From assembly GCA_031280565.1 (NCBI GenBank), contig JAITGN010000092.1, positions 1 to 39,485 of the forward strand: a DNA stretch of 39,485 nucleotides, given 5' to 3'. This DNA comes from Accumulibacter sp. Lineage in GTDB: Bacteria > Pseudomonadota > Gammaproteobacteria > Burkholderiales > Rhodocyclaceae. Made by a program: the position numbers and the translations under genes. The notes below the pieces were generated by a model. That model saw only the letters and a program-made list of their open reading frames with translations. It had not been told where the DNA came from and did no database searches. Below, one piece after another: positions 19,142-29,993 of this stretch (positions are counted from its first letter, which is position 1; each line of letters opens with the position of its first letter).

Positions 19142-20109
19142 GCCTTCCACCCAAAATCTATGTCGCGGGACACCGGGGGATGGTTGGCTCGGCGATCATC
19201 CGGCATTTGCTGAAATCCGGGCATCCCGAAGAACGCCTGTTCCGGCGAACGCGCGATGAACTCGATCTGACGGATCAAAAAGCCGTCCGCGATTTTTTCC
19301 ACGCGGAAAGCCCCGATCTGGTCTACCTGGCCGCCGCGAAAGTTGGAGGAATCCACGCGAATACGGCCTATCCGGCCGATTTCATTTACCGGAACCTGGC
19401 AATCCAGGCCAATGTCATCGACTCGGCATTCCGCTGCGGTGTAAAGAAACTTCTTTTTCTCGGGTCAAGCTGCATCTATCCCAGGCTCGCCGCCCAACCC
19501 ATGCCGGAAGACGCCTTGCTGACCGGTGCGCTTGAACCGACCAATGAGCCTTACGCGATCGCGAAGATCGCCGGAATAAAACTGTGCGAGAGCTATAACC
19601 GTCAATACGGCGTCGATTACCGGAGCGCGATGCCGACCAATCTTTACGGGCCGGGCGACAATTACCATCCCGAAGATTCACACGTCGTCTCGGCGCTGAT
19701 CCGGCGTTTTCACGAGGCAAAACTCGCGGAATCGCGCGAAGTCGTCATTTGGGGAACGGGAAAACCGCGGCGCGAATTTCTTTACGTTGATGACATGGCT
19801 TCCGCGTGCGTCCACATCATGTCTCTCGACAAGCCTCTTCTCGACCGGCATACCCGGCCAATGCTCAGCCATATCAACATCGGTTACGGAAAGGATATTT
19901 CGATCGCCGAACTCGCCAGCCTCATTCAGGAAACTGTCGGTTATCGCGGAAAACTCCGTTTCGACACGTCCCGGCCCGATGGCGCGCCCCGCAAACTGAT
20001 GGACAGCGCCCGCCTCGGCCTCCTCGGGTGGCGTCCGGTCATCGGGCTGCGGCAGGGACTGAAACGGGCCTATGAGGATTTCACCGCCAACCATGCTCTT
20101 CCCGCCTGA
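19138..20109 (+). CDS. fcl: GDP-L-fucose synthase
   Basis: [96 protein letters not shown]. Confidence 0.97.
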   Translation: MSLPPKIYVAGHRGMVGSAIIRHLLKSGHPEERLFRRTRDELDLTDQKAVRDFFHAESPDLVYLAAAKVGGIHANTAYPADFIYRNLAIQANVIDSAFRCGVKKLLFLGSSCIYPRLAAQPMPEDALLTGALEPTNEPYAIAKIAGIKLCESYNRQYGVDYRSAMPTNLYGPGDNYHPEDSHVVSALIRRFHEAKLAESREVVIWGTGKPRREFLYVDDMASACVHIMSLDKPLLDRHTRPMLSHINIGYGKDISIAELASLIQETVGYRGKLRFDTSRPDGAPRKLMDSARLGLLGWRPVIGLRQGLKRAYEDFTANHALPA

Positions 20110-20119
20110 AGGAAAAACC

Positions 20120-21214
20120 ATGTCTCTTCCACAAAAAACAGCGCTCATCACTGGTGTTACAGGACAGGACGGCGCCTATCTGGCCGATTTTCTTTTGGGG
20201 AAAGGCTACATCGTCCACGGCATCAAGCGCCGGACGTCGTTATTCAATACCGACCGGATCGACCATCTTTATCATGACCGCCATGAAAAAGACGTTCGCT
20301 TCTTTTTGCACCACGGCGATTTGACCGACAGTTCCAGCCTGATCCGCATCATCCAGCAGACGCGGCCGGATGAAATTTACAATCTCGCCGCTCAAAGCCA
20401 TGTCGCCGTCAGTTTTGAGGAACCGGAATATACCGCCAATTCAGACGCCTTGGGCGCGCTCCGGCTTCTTGAGGCCATCCGTATTCTCGGACTGGAAAAG
20501 AAAACGCGCTTTTATCAGGCCAGCACTTCCGAGCTTTTCGGGCTTGTGCGTGAAACACCGCAAAAGGAAACGACGCCTTTCTATCCGCGCAGCCCCTATG
20601 CTGTCGCAAAACTTTACGCTTACTGGATCACCGTCAATTACCGCGAAGCGTATGGCATGTACGCGTGCAACGGCATCCTGTTCAATCACGAAAGTCCGGT
20701 TCGCGGCGAAACTTTTGTCACGCGCAAGATTACCCGCGCGCTCGCGCGCATCAAACTCGGCTCACAGGACTGCCTTTATCTCGGCAATCTGGGCGCCAAG
20801 CGCGATTGGGGGCACGCCAGGGATTACGTCAAAATGCAATGGCTGATGCTGCAACAGGAAACCCCGGACGATTTTGTCATCGCGACCGGCGTTCAGTACA
20901 GTGTGCGCGATTTCGTCAACGCGGCCGCCAAAGCGCTGGGGATGAAAATTTCCTGGGAGGGCCAAGGCGTCGACGAGAAAGCTTATCTCTCTTCGGGGAA
21001 ATGTATCATCGCGGTCGATCCGCGCTATTTCCGGCCGACCGAGGTCGAAACCCTGCTGGGCGATTCGGGCAAGGCCAGAACAAAATTGGGCTGGACGCCC
21101 GAAACATCGTTTCACGAACTCGTCGCCGAGATGGTCAGGGAAGATCTGAAATCGGCCGAACGCGACGAACTGGTAAAACATCACGGCTATAAAATCATGG
21201 AACACAACGAATAA
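20120..21214 (+). CDS. gmd: GDP-mannose 4,6-dehydratase
   Basis: [71 protein letters not shown]. Confidence 0.98.
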   Translation: MSLPQKTALITGVTGQDGAYLADFLLGKGYIVHGIKRRTSLFNTDRIDHLYHDRHEKDVRFFLHHGDLTDSSSLIRIIQQTRPDEIYNLAAQSHVAVSFEEPEYTANSDALGALRLLEAIRILGLEKKTRFYQASTSELFGLVRETPQKETTPFYPRSPYAVAKLYAYWITVNYREAYGMYACNGILFNHESPVRGETFVTRKITRALARIKLGSQDCLYLGNLGAKRDWGHARDYVKMQWLMLQQETPDDFVIATGVQYSVRDFVNAAAKALGMKISWEGQGVDEKAYLSSGKCIIAVDPRYFRPTEVETLLGDSGKARTKLGWTPETSFHELVAEMVREDLKSAERDELVKHHGYKIMEHNE

Positions 21215-21235
21215 CGCGGAGGAAATGCTACCGGC

Positions 21236-22177
21236 ATGGACAGGAAAATATTGGTCACCGGCGGTGCCGGTTTTCTGGGATCGCACCTTTGCGACCGCCT
21301 CGTCGCTGATGGCGCGGATGTTCTCTGCGTGGACAATTTCTTCACCGGAAGCCGGCGCAATGTGCTCCACCTGATTCGCAACCCGTCTTTCGAGCTTTTG
21401 CGCCATGACATAACGTTTCCGTTGTATGTTGAGGTCGATCGCATTTTCAATCTGGCGTGTCCCGCGAGTCCGGTGCATTATCAACACGACCCGGTACAGA
21501 CGACAAAGACCAGCGTGCACGGATCAATCAACATGCTCGGACTGGCCAAAAGAACCCGCGCGCGCATTCTTCAGGCGTCGACCAGTGAGGTCTACGGAGA
21601 CCCCGAACTTCATCCGCAGCCGGAAAGCTATTGGGGCCGCGTGAATCCTGTCGGCCTTCGTAGCTGTTATGACGAAGGGAAACGCTGCGCGGAGACTCTG
21701 TTTTTTGATTATCACCGCCAGCACCGCCTGGAAATAAAGGTCATGCGCGTCTTCAACACTTATGGCCCGCGCATGCATCCGAACGATGGCCGCGTGGTCA
21801 GCAATTTCATCGTCCAGGCGCTCCGGAACGAGAATATTACGATTTATGGCGACGGGCGGCAGACACGAAGTTTTTGTTATGTGGACGACCTGATTGACGC
21901 CATGTTGCTCTTGATGGCAAGTCCGCCCGACTTCACCGGCCCGGTCAATGCCGGAAATCCGGATGAATTTACGATGCTCGAACTCGCCGAAACCGTGTTG
22001 CGAATCGTTGGCGGAAAATCGAAACTCGTCTTCCTCTCGCTTCCGCCGGACGATCCCAAACAGCGAAAACCCGATATTCAGCTCGCGCGAACCCGCCTGC
22101 AATGGGCACCAAAAGTGACACTCGAAGACGGTCTGAAAGAAACCGTTGCCTATTTCCGGAAACTATTGAATGTCTGA
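21236..22177 (+). CDS. UDP-glucuronate decarboxylase (UDP-xylose synthase) family SDR
   Basis: [128 protein letters not shown]. Confidence 0.93.
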   Translation: MDRKILVTGGAGFLGSHLCDRLVADGADVLCVDNFFTGSRRNVLHLIRNPSFELLRHDITFPLYVEVDRIFNLACPASPVHYQHDPVQTTKTSVHGSINMLGLAKRTRARILQASTSEVYGDPELHPQPESYWGRVNPVGLRSCYDEGKRCAETLFFDYHRQHRLEIKVMRVFNTYGPRMHPNDGRVVSNFIVQALRNENITIYGDGRQTRSFCYVDDLIDAMLLLMASPPDFTGPVNAGNPDEFTMLELAETVLRIVGGKSKLVFLSLPPDDPKQRKPDIQLARTRLQWAPKVTLEDGLKETVAYFRKLLNV

Positions 22178-23093
22178 CTGGCAGCTCAAAACCCCTGTCG
22201 CTTTCCTCATATTCAACCGGCCCGGCACAACGGCTCGCGTATTCGCGGAAATCGCCCGTGCACGACCGCCCAGGCTGTTGGTGGTGGGAGACGGCCCGCG
22301 CGCCAACCGCGCCGGAGAAGCCGAACAGGTCGCGGCCACCCGCGCCATCATCGAAAGGGTGGATTGGCCTTGCGAGGTCTCGACCCATTTTTCCGATGTC
22401 AATCTTGGATGCAAAAGCCGCGTCTCCAGCGGGATCGACTGGATTTTCGAACAAGTCGAAGAAGCCATTATTCTGGAGGACGATTGCCTGCCCCATCCGA
22501 CTTTCTTCCGGTTCTGCGAGGAATTGCTCGGAAAGTACCGCGAGGACGAGCGTATCGTGATGATCTGCGGAACCAACACGGCTTCCAGAAACGCCTCCGG
22601 AAAGGACAGCTATTATTTTTCGGGATACCCTCACATATGGGGATGGGCAAGCTGGCGGCGCAGCTGGAAAAATTACGATGTTCATATGAAACGCCTTCCC
22701 GAGCTTTTACAAAACCGTTTTTTCATGGAGAAATTCGAGAGCAGGCGCGAATATCGGTATTGGTCCAGAATCTTTCTTTCGGTTTTCTCGGGGAAGGTCG
22801 ACACCTGGGACGCCCAGGTGTGTTTCATGGCGTTCCGTATGTCCACCTTATCGATATTTCCAAATGTCAATCTTGTCAGCAACATCGGTTTTGGAATCGA
22901 CGCGACGCATACCTTCAGAAAAAACGGACTGGACAATCTGCCGACCGCGCCGATTCAATGGCCATTGACACACCCCAAACTCATGGCTCCGAATCTTGCC
23001 GCTGAATCCGAGCGCAAAAAAAAGGAAGGGATAGGAGCATCAAGGTGGATGAGGGGCCTGAAATACCTGTTGAACAGAATCGGACTCGCATGA
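22170..23093 (+). CDS. Glycosyltransferase (GT-A fold, hemolysin/GNT-I-like sugar transferase)
   Basis: [37 protein letters not shown]...[24 protein letters not shown]...[21 protein letters not shown]. Confidence 0.75.
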   Translation: MSDWQLKTPVAFLIFNRPGTTARVFAEIARARPPRLLVVGDGPRANRAGEAEQVAATRAIIERVDWPCEVSTHFSDVNLGCKSRVSSGIDWIFEQVEEAIILEDDCLPHPTFFRFCEELLGKYREDERIVMICGTNTASRNASGKDSYYFSGYPHIWGWASWRRSWKNYDVHMKRLPELLQNRFFMEKFESRREYRYWSRIFLSVFSGKVDTWDAQVCFMAFRMSTLSIFPNVNLVSNIGFGIDATHTFRKNGLDNLPTAPIQWPLTHPKLMAPNLAAESERKKKEGIGASRWMRGLKYLLNRIGLA

Positions 23094-23797
23094 AGCAGAT
23101 TTTCGACGATTACGTGAATAACTCGTTTGGAGCGGAAGCACAGGCAACGCGCAAGTTCGGCCAGTTTACGCATAACTACAGGGTTTTTTTTCCGGACAAC
23201 CGCGACGCGAAAGTGCTGGACATCGGCGTCGGGCGCGGCGAGATGCTCACGTGTATGCGTGACTGGGGATACAAAAATTATATTGGAATCGACATATCCC
23301 CTTCGACAATCAAATTCTGCGCAGCTCTTGGACTGAACTGCTTGCAGGTCGAAGATAGCGAACGCTTTCTCTTGGAACACGCCGGTCAGTTCGACGCGAT
23401 TACCCTCCTGGACGTTCTTGAGCATATAAAAAAAGAAAAAGTCATCGCGTTTCTGCAAGCGCTTCGGGCCGGGCTGAAACCCGGTGGAGTTTTGATCATC
23501 CAGCTTCCGAATCTACAGGCTCCGGATGGCTACCTGCATCGTTACAACGACATCACACATGAAGTCGGTTACATAGAACATAGCCTGGCGCAGGTGCTGA
23601 TGGCGGCGGGATTCGAAGAATTCACCTTCAGGGGATTTGAGGAATTTGTCTTCGGAACGCCTGTCGAATGGATCCGGAAAATTTGCAGATGCCTGCACTG
23701 GCTCGCGGTCAGGGCGTTGCGCGCCGCCGACGGGAACGTCAACCCGAAAATCCTGAATCCCGTATTCTGCGCGATCGTCTACAAGGATAAAGGATAA
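23090..23797 (+). CDS. Class I SAM-dependent methyltransferase
   Basis: AKVLDIGVGRGEMLTCMRDWGYKNYIGIDIS...FDAITLLDVLEHIKKEKVIAFLQALRAGLKPGGVLIIQLPN; ATGA overlap with the upstream gene. Confidence 0.92.
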   Translation: MKQIFDDYVNNSFGAEAQATRKFGQFTHNYRVFFPDNRDAKVLDIGVGRGEMLTCMRDWGYKNYIGIDISPSTIKFCAALGLNCLQVEDSERFLLEHAGQFDAITLLDVLEHIKKEKVIAFLQALRAGLKPGGVLIIQLPNLQAPDGYLHRYNDITHEVGYIEHSLAQVLMAAGFEEFTFRGFEEFVFGTPVEWIRKICRCLHWLAVRALRAADGNVNPKILNPVFCAIVYKDKG

Positions 23798-23847
23798 ATA
23801 GACATGGCGCGTTTTTCACACCGCCCGGTTTCGCGCAAGAGCATAAA

Positions 23848-25011
23848 TTGAAACTGCAAAAAACGCTAAAACCCGGATTGCGTTTCATCGCATCCATCCT
23901 GCTCCACGTGTTTGATTCGGCTGTTTTATTGAACCGGAATGCCAGAGGCAGAAGCGCCGTCATCGTCCGCACAGACGCCATCGGAGACTTCATTCTTTGG
24001 CTGCCCTACGCGAAAAAATTCTGTGGCGAACTGCGCTCAAGGAATGAAAGAATCGTATTCGTATGCAATTCCGTTTGGGCGGATTTCGCCAGATCGGAAT
24101 TACCGGTTGAAATTTTTCCGGTCGAGCGTTCGCGTTTCCGGTCGAATCTGTCTTACCGCTTTCGCATCCTGCGCTCGCTGGCCCGCATCGGCGCGGACCG
24201 GGTCTATCATCCGGTTCTTTCCCGCGATTCGATTGTTGGTGACAGCATCGTCCACGCCTGCGGCGGTTATGCTTATGGTTTTTCCGGAAATGCGGGAAAT
24301 CAGTCCCGCGCGGAAGAATGGCTTGGAAACCGGAGCTACAGCGCATTGCTTCCCGCTGGCGCGCCGCTTCGCCATGAAACGGCATATCATGAAATGTTTC
24401 TGACCTGGATACTGAAAACAGCCTGGGCTCCGGAGGAAAAAATTTCCTTTCCGGCGCGAAAAAAAACCGGCGCGGCCTATTGGGTTCTCGTGCCGGGTGC
24501 TGGAAAAAAAGAACGGAGATGGCCTTTGGACAGTTTTTCCCGGCTAATCGAAAAGATTTCCCGGGATTTTCCTGATTTGCGTCTGAAACTTCTCGGTTCG
24601 GCGCCGGAGCGAAATTTATGCCAGAAACTGCTCGACGCCTCGAAAATCGAAACTGAAAACCTCGCAGGCCAAACCAGTCTGGCCCAAATGTTTGAAATCA
24701 TCGCTTCCGCCTCTTTTTTTATCGGTAACGAATCATCGGGAGGACACATGGCCGCCTTGCTTCAAGTGCCTTCGGTCTGCATCGTCGGAGGCGGGCATTT
24801 CGGCCGTTTCATGCCCTATACGCCCGAACGTCATGTCACAAGAAAACCGCCCGCCGTTGCATCCAGTGAAATGGCATGCTATGGATGCAACTGGCAATGC
24901 CGGTTTTCACCCGATCCATCCGGCTCGGCGCCGTGCGTTGCCCGTATCACTGTCGAGGAAGTCCACTCCGCCCTTGGACGAACACTCTCCATAACAGATA
25001 CGACACCCTGA
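23848..25011 (+). CDS. Glycosyltransferase family 9 (heptosyltransferase-like)
   Basis: AVIVRTDAIGDFILWLPYAK...YWVLVPGAGKKERRWPLDSFSRLIEKI...FFIGNESSGGHMAALLQVPSVCIVGGGHFGRFMPYTPERHV; TTG start. Confidence 0.9.
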   Translation: MKLQKTLKPGLRFIASILLHVFDSAVLLNRNARGRSAVIVRTDAIGDFILWLPYAKKFCGELRSRNERIVFVCNSVWADFARSELPVEIFPVERSRFRSNLSYRFRILRSLARIGADRVYHPVLSRDSIVGDSIVHACGGYAYGFSGNAGNQSRAEEWLGNRSYSALLPAGAPLRHETAYHEMFLTWILKTAWAPEEKISFPARKKTGAAYWVLVPGAGKKERRWPLDSFSRLIEKISRDFPDLRLKLLGSAPERNLCQKLLDASKIETENLAGQTSLAQMFEIIASASFFIGNESSGGHMAALLQVPSVCIVGGGHFGRFMPYTPERHVTRKPPAVASSEMACYGCNWQCRFSPDPSGSAPCVARITVEEVHSALGRTLSITDTTP

Positions 25012-25012
25012 A

Positions 25013-25807
25013 ATGTCTTTCGCCTTTCCCCGAATCAGTATCATCACCCCCAGTTTCAACCAGATTCAGTTTCTGGAACGGACTATCGATTCCGTGTTAA
25101 GCCAGGGTTATCCTGATCTCGAATACATTATCATCGACGGGGGATCGACGGACGGCAGCGCCGACATCATCCGGAAATACAGCGATGACCTCGCTTTCTG
25201 GGTCAGCGAACCGGATCGCGGTCAGGCGCACGCCATCAACAAGGGGCTGCGTCGCGCGACAGGGGAATGGGTCGCGTGGCAGAACTCTGACGACCTGTTC
25301 TGTCCAGGCGCGTTCAGGAATTTTTCCGAAGCAGCCGCCCAATGCGGCGAAGCCGCACTGATTATCGGAAACATGAATCTTATTGACAAGGACGACCGCC
25401 TGATCCGCGATATCAAATATGTGACGCCCACATACGATGCCTTGCGGGCCGAAGGGATGGTTCTGACGAATCAGGCGGCGTTCTGGCGGCGCTCTGTCCA
25501 TGACAGATTGGGATTTCTTGATGAAGAACTTGCCTATGGCTTTGATTACGAATGGTTTTTACGTCTTTTGCGCGACAACAAAGCCGTTCATGTCAATCAG
25601 ACATGGGGCGGCTTGCGTCTTCACGAAGCGACAAAAACCCATAACAGCCCCACCGGATTCGATGAAGAATACCGCAAGATTCTCGCCGGACGCGAGGCTT
25701 CCACCGCTGCCAGGCGTTATCACCAGCTGCGCCGTCTTTTTCTGATGCTCATGCAGGGAAATTTCAACTACGTTCTGCGCGGCATCGGCCGTCGTCTGAC
25801 ATGTTGA
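25013..25807 (+). CDS. Glycosyltransferase family 2
   Basis: PRISIITPSFNQIQFLERTIDSVLSQGYPDLEYIIIDGGSTDGSADIIRKY...WVSEPDRGQAHAINKGL. Confidence 0.95.
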   Translation: MSFAFPRISIITPSFNQIQFLERTIDSVLSQGYPDLEYIIIDGGSTDGSADIIRKYSDDLAFWVSEPDRGQAHAINKGLRRATGEWVAWQNSDDLFCPGAFRNFSEAAAQCGEAALIIGNMNLIDKDDRLIRDIKYVTPTYDALRAEGMVLTNQAAFWRRSVHDRLGFLDEELAYGFDYEWFLRLLRDNKAVHVNQTWGGLRLHEATKTHNSPTGFDEEYRKILAGREASTAARRYHQLRRLFLMLMQGNFNYVLRGIGRRLTC

Positions 25808-26553
25808 AAATCAGCGTCATCACCGTGGCGTTCAATGCCGCTGACACCATTGAAAAAACACTGGCGTCTGTCGCTTCCCAGGATCATCCGGCGCTGGAAC
25901 ATATCGTTATCGACGGCGATTCGACGGATGGGACGCTTGAGGTCATCAAGCGCCACGGCCAGCATATCGCCTGCCTGATCTCCGAACCCGACCGGGGAAT
26001 CTACGACGCGATGAACAAGGGACTCAAGCTGGCCAGCGGAGACGTTCTCTGTTTTCTGAACGCGGACGATTTTTATGCATCACCCTGCGTGATTTCCAGG
26101 GTTGCCGATGAAATGGAAAAATTCAAACTTGACGCTTTGCTGGGAGACATCGCGTTTTTTCATCCCGCGCATCCGGAACAGATCATCCGCCGCTATAATT
26201 CAGGTGCTTTCCGCCCCGATCGATTGGCATACGGCTGGATGCCCGCGCATCCCGCCTTTTTTCTGAAACGGGCTATCTATGAACGTGTCGGACAATTCAA
26301 AACGGATTACACGATAGCGGGCGATTTTGAATTCATCGCGCGCGCATTCTCAAAAGTGAGTATCCACTATCGGTGTTTTCCTGAAATACTCGTCAAAATG
26401 CGGCTTGGGGGAATCAGTAATGCCGGAATCCGCTCCCGGCTTTTGTTGAACCGCGAAATTCTTCGCGCGTGCCGCGAAAACGGACTCAAAACCAGCGTGT
26501 GGAAACTTTCCTTACGCTATCCCATAAAATTGCTCGAATTGTTCAGGCGATGA
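25801..26553 (+). CDS. Glycosyltransferase family 2
   Basis: LKISVITVAFNAADTIEKTLASVASQDHPALEHIVIDGDSTDGTLEVIKRHGQHIACLISEPDRGIYDAMNKGLKLASGDVLCFLNADD. Confidence 0.95.
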   Translation: MLKISVITVAFNAADTIEKTLASVASQDHPALEHIVIDGDSTDGTLEVIKRHGQHIACLISEPDRGIYDAMNKGLKLASGDVLCFLNADDFYASPCVISRVADEMEKFKLDALLGDIAFFHPAHPEQIIRRYNSGAFRPDRLAYGWMPAHPAFFLKRAIYERVGQFKTDYTIAGDFEFIARAFSKVSIHYRCFPEILVKMRLGGISNAGIRSRLLLNREILRACRENGLKTSVWKLSLRYPIKLLELFRR

Positions 26554-27476
26554 CAACGCTCATCACAGGCGCAACCGGTTTCATTGGCCGCTGCCTCGCG
26601 CAGGCGGGAGAGAGGCGCATGACAAGAAATCCGGCCGGACGGCCCGGCGAAGTCAAGGGCGATCTGCTTGACCCCGCCTCTCTTGAAACAGCATGCGACG
26701 GCATGGAAACCGTCTTCCACTGCGCCGGTTACGCGCATACCCTTGTATCCGCTGACCCCGCCAGCCATTGGAGAATCAATTACGAGGGGACGTGCAATCT
26801 CTTGAAGGCCGCCGGCCAGGCAGGAGTCCGGCGTTTCGTGTTTCTTTCCAGCGTTCTCGCGATGGCAAGCGCCGGCGATGCCTGCGTCGACGAAGAACAT
26901 CCAGGCGATCCCGTTTCACTCTACGGCAAAGCCAAACGCGCGGCTGAAGAAGCCGTTTTCGACGCAAGCGCGAAATACGGGATGCACGCGGTCGTTCTGC
27001 GCCTGCCCTTGGTCTACGGAAAAGGCGCCCGGGGAAATATGGCGCACATGGTTCGCGGAATCCGCGCCGGATGGCTTCCGCCGTTGCCCGATACAAAAAA
27101 CCGGCGGTCGCTCATTCACGTCTCGGACGCCGTTGCGGCGATACGTCTTGTTTCCGGAGACGCGCGCGCGAATGCCAGAACGTACATCGTCGCGGATCCG
27201 CGCCCTTATTCCGGCCGCGAGATTTATGACGCGCTGCGCGAAGCGCTGGGGATGCCGCCGGCCCGCTGGCGAATTCCGGCGCGGCTGTTCCGTTTCGGCG
27301 GACGGTTTGGCGACATGCTGGTCGCTGTTTCCGGAAAAGCGTTACCCATGCCTTCAGGACTGGTTTCCCGCTTTCTCGACTCGGCGTGCTACTCGCCCGA
27401 GCGCATCAAAAAAGAGCTGGGCTGGTCTGCCGCCACCGGATTGATGGACGGACTGCGGGAGATGCTATCCCGATGA
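26550..27476 (+). CDS. NAD-dependent epimerase/dehydratase (nucleotide-sugar SDR)
   Basis: MTTLITGATGFIGRCLAQ, CDGMETVFHCAGYAH, FVFLSSVLAMA, SLYGKAKRAAEEAVF. Confidence 0.9.
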   Translation: MTTLITGATGFIGRCLAQAGERRMTRNPAGRPGEVKGDLLDPASLETACDGMETVFHCAGYAHTLVSADPASHWRINYEGTCNLLKAAGQAGVRRFVFLSSVLAMASAGDACVDEEHPGDPVSLYGKAKRAAEEAVFDASAKYGMHAVVLRLPLVYGKGARGNMAHMVRGIRAGWLPPLPDTKNRRSLIHVSDAVAAIRLVSGDARANARTYIVADPRPYSGREIYDALREALGMPPARWRIPARLFRFGGRFGDMLVAVSGKALPMPSGLVSRFLDSACYSPERIKKELGWSAATGLMDGLREMLSR

Positions 27477-28033
27477 AACGCTGCTTCGATTTTTCCCTGG
27501 CTATTGTCGCGGGCATCATTTTCGCGTTGCCGTTGCTTGTCATCTCAATCCTTGTCCGCTTGACTTCGGAAGGTCCCGCCATCTACTGGTCCAACCGCAT
27601 CGGGAAAGACAACAAGATATTCCGGATGCCGAAGTTTCGCAGCATGCGAATTGGCACGCCGCCCGTCGCGACGCATTTGCTGCCGGACGCCGAAGCCCGC
27701 TTGACGCCCATTGGCTCGTTTCTCCGAAAAACGAGCTTCGACGAACTCCCACAAATCTGGAGTATTCTGAAAGGCGATATGAGTTTTGTCGGCCCGCGTC
27801 CCGCGCTGTTCAACCAGGACGACCTCATCGCGCTCCGCACGGAACGCGGTATTCACAGGCTGCTTCCTGGCCTGACGGGTTATGCGCAGATCAATGGCAG
27901 GGATGAGCTGCCGATTCCGCAGAAAGTCGATCTGGACGCTGAATATATGTGCCGCCGCTCATTCTGGTTCGATCTGCGGATACTCTGGCTAACGTTTGTG
28001 AAAGTTGTCGGTCAGGAGAGCATCTCGCACTGA
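27473..28033 (+). CDS. Polyprenyl-phosphate initiating sugar transferase (bacterial sugar transferase family)
   Basis: MKRCFDFSLAIVAGIIFALPLLVISILVRLTSEGPAIYWSNRIGKDNKIFRMPKFRSM...KTSFDELPQIWSILKGDMSFVGPRPAL. Confidence 0.95.
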   Translation: MKRCFDFSLAIVAGIIFALPLLVISILVRLTSEGPAIYWSNRIGKDNKIFRMPKFRSMRIGTPPVATHLLPDAEARLTPIGSFLRKTSFDELPQIWSILKGDMSFVGPRPALFNQDDLIALRTERGIHRLLPGLTGYAQINGRDELPIPQKVDLDAEYMCRRSFWFDLRILWLTFVKVVGQESISH

Positions 28034-28034
28034 T

Positions 28035-29987
28035 ATGCCACCGATATTCGGAAATTTTTTTGTAACTCCCGTTCTGGCGTTGCCGCGTTTCGCCAAGCGT
28101 TTCATCGTCCTGACGGTCGATGCCAGTCTGTGCGTACTGGGCGTCTTGCTGGCGTTCTATTTTCGTACCGGCGAACTCGCCCCTCCCTCCGGCCCGACCC
28201 TGCTGGCCGCGGCGCTTTCCATTCTGTCAGCATTGCCTGTCTTTGCCGTTTATGGATTGTACCGGGTCATTTTCCACTATTCGGGCTGGCCCGCGCTGAT
28301 GGCCGTGACAAAAGCGATAGCCGTCTATGGCCTGATCTATGCCACGATAATCATGACAGCCGGGCTTCCGGAACTCCCGCGAACCGTCGGACTGATCCAG
28401 CCCATTCTGTTGTTGCTGCTTGTCGGCGCTTCACGTGCGTTTGCCCGCTTCTGGCTTGGCGAATTTTACCGGGGCAGGCGGCCGGCCGCGCTTCCAAAAG
28501 CGCTGATTTATGGTGCGGGAGCGGCCGGAAGGCAGCTCGCCGCGGCCATGACCAACAACTACGAGATGCGCGTTATCGGTTTTCTCGACGACGATGACCG
28601 TTTGCACAGACATATACTGAACGGCCTGCCGATTTACGATCCGGCTGATCTGGCAGAGCTGGTCGATGAATTACAAATCAGCGATATCCTTCTGGCGATG
28701 CCCTCGGAAAAGCGTCACCGGAGAAACCGGATTCTTTCAAGAATCCAGAACACCAAAGTATCGGTGCGAACGCTCCCGAGCATCACCGAACTTGCGCAAG
28801 GGAAAATTAGCGTTTCCGACATCCGGGAGCTGGATATCGACGATCTTCTCGGGCGCGAGCCTGTCACGCCGAATCACATCCTGCTGGGCAAGAATTCGAC
28901 GGACAAGGTTGTTCTCGTCACCGGCGCGGGCGGTTCGATCGGCGGCGAATTATGCCGTCAGATTCTCCCGTTATCGCCCGCGCTTTTGCTGCTGGTCGAA
29001 CAAAGCGAATTCGCGCTGTATGAAATCCACCGCGAGCTTGAAAACCGGCTCGCCGCCCAGCCTGCCTGGAAAACAAAACGAATCGTTCCTCTGTTGGCTT
29101 CTGTTGGAGACGAAAATCGCCTGCGCGAAATTTTTTCCACATGGAAGCCGGACATCGTTTATCACGCGGCCGCCTATAAACATGTTCCGCTTGTTGAACA
29201 CAACCCGTCCGAAGGCATCCGGAACAACGTCTTTGGCACCTTGACCACGGCGCGAGTCGCGCTGGAGCAGAAATTGTCCGATTTCATGCTCATCAGCACA
29301 GACAAGGCGGTACGTCCGACCAATATCATGGGCGCCAGTAAACGACTTGCGGAAATGGCGCTGCAGGCGCTTGCCGCGGAAATGCCTGAAACGCGTTTTA
29401 CGATGGTGCGCTTCGGCAACGTGCTTGGCTCATCGGGATCAGTCGTTCCAAAATTTCGTCAGCAAATCCGGGAGGGTGGCCCTATCACCCTGACACATCC
29501 GGAAATCACGCGCTTTTTCATGACCATCCCGGAAGCCGCGCAACTGGTAATCCAGGCCGGTGCCATGACACGGGGAGGAGACGTATTTTTTCTGGACATG
29601 GGCGCTCCCGTAAAAATATCCGACCTGGCGCGACGCATGATTGAATTGTCCGGCCTGACCGTGCGCGACAAAAACAACCCGAATGGCGATATCGCCATCG
29701 AAATCACGGGATTGCGTCCCGGCGAGAAACTTTATGAAGAACTTCTCATCGGAAACAATCCGGAGCCGACGACACACCCGATGATCATGAAGGCGCATGA
29801 AGGTTTTTTGCCTTGGCGCGTCCTGGAAGAGAAACTGAAGGCGCTCGAACTGGCCACAAACGTTAATGACGCTGGAATCATATATCGAATGCTCGAAGAG
29901 ATCGTTCCGGGCTATCTGCCGAACAAAACGATTGTCGATTGGGTCTTTCTGGAACAGAGCCGGGAAACGCCGGACATCTCTGCATAG
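28035..29987 (+). CDS. Polysaccharide biosynthesis protein, membrane-anchored nucleotide-sugar 4,6-dehydratase (PglF/WbpM/CapD-like)
   Basis: N-terminal transmembrane helices, then KVVLVTGAGGSIGGELCRQILPLSPALLLLVEQSEFALYEIHREL, DIVYHAAAYKHVPLVEHNPSEGIRNNVFGT, MISTDKAVRPTNIMGASKRLAEM, TRFTMVRFGNVLGSSGSVVP. Confidence 0.95.
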   Translation: MPPIFGNFFVTPVLALPRFAKRFIVLTVDASLCVLGVLLAFYFRTGELAPPSGPTLLAAALSILSALPVFAVYGLYRVIFHYSGWPALMAVTKAIAVYGLIYATIIMTAGLPELPRTVGLIQPILLLLLVGASRAFARFWLGEFYRGRRPAALPKALIYGAGAAGRQLAAAMTNNYEMRVIGFLDDDDRLHRHILNGLPIYDPADLAELVDELQISDILLAMPSEKRHRRNRILSRIQNTKVSVRTLPSITELAQGKISVSDIRELDIDDLLGREPVTPNHILLGKNSTDKVVLVTGAGGSIGGELCRQILPLSPALLLLVEQSEFALYEIHRELENRLAAQPAWKTKRIVPLLASVGDENRLREIFSTWKPDIVYHAAAYKHVPLVEHNPSEGIRNNVFGTLTTARVALEQKLSDFMLISTDKAVRPTNIMGASKRLAEMALQALAAEMPETRFTMVRFGNVLGSSGSVVPKFRQQIREGGPITLTHPEITRFFMTIPEAAQLVIQAGAMTRGGDVFFLDMGAPVKISDLARRMIELSGLTVRDKNNPNGDIAIEITGLRPGEKLYEELLIGNNPEPTTHPMIMKAHEGFLPWRVLEEKLKALELATNVNDAGIIYRMLEEIVPGYLPNKTIVDWVFLEQSRETPDISA

Positions 29988-29993
29988 ACGGTC

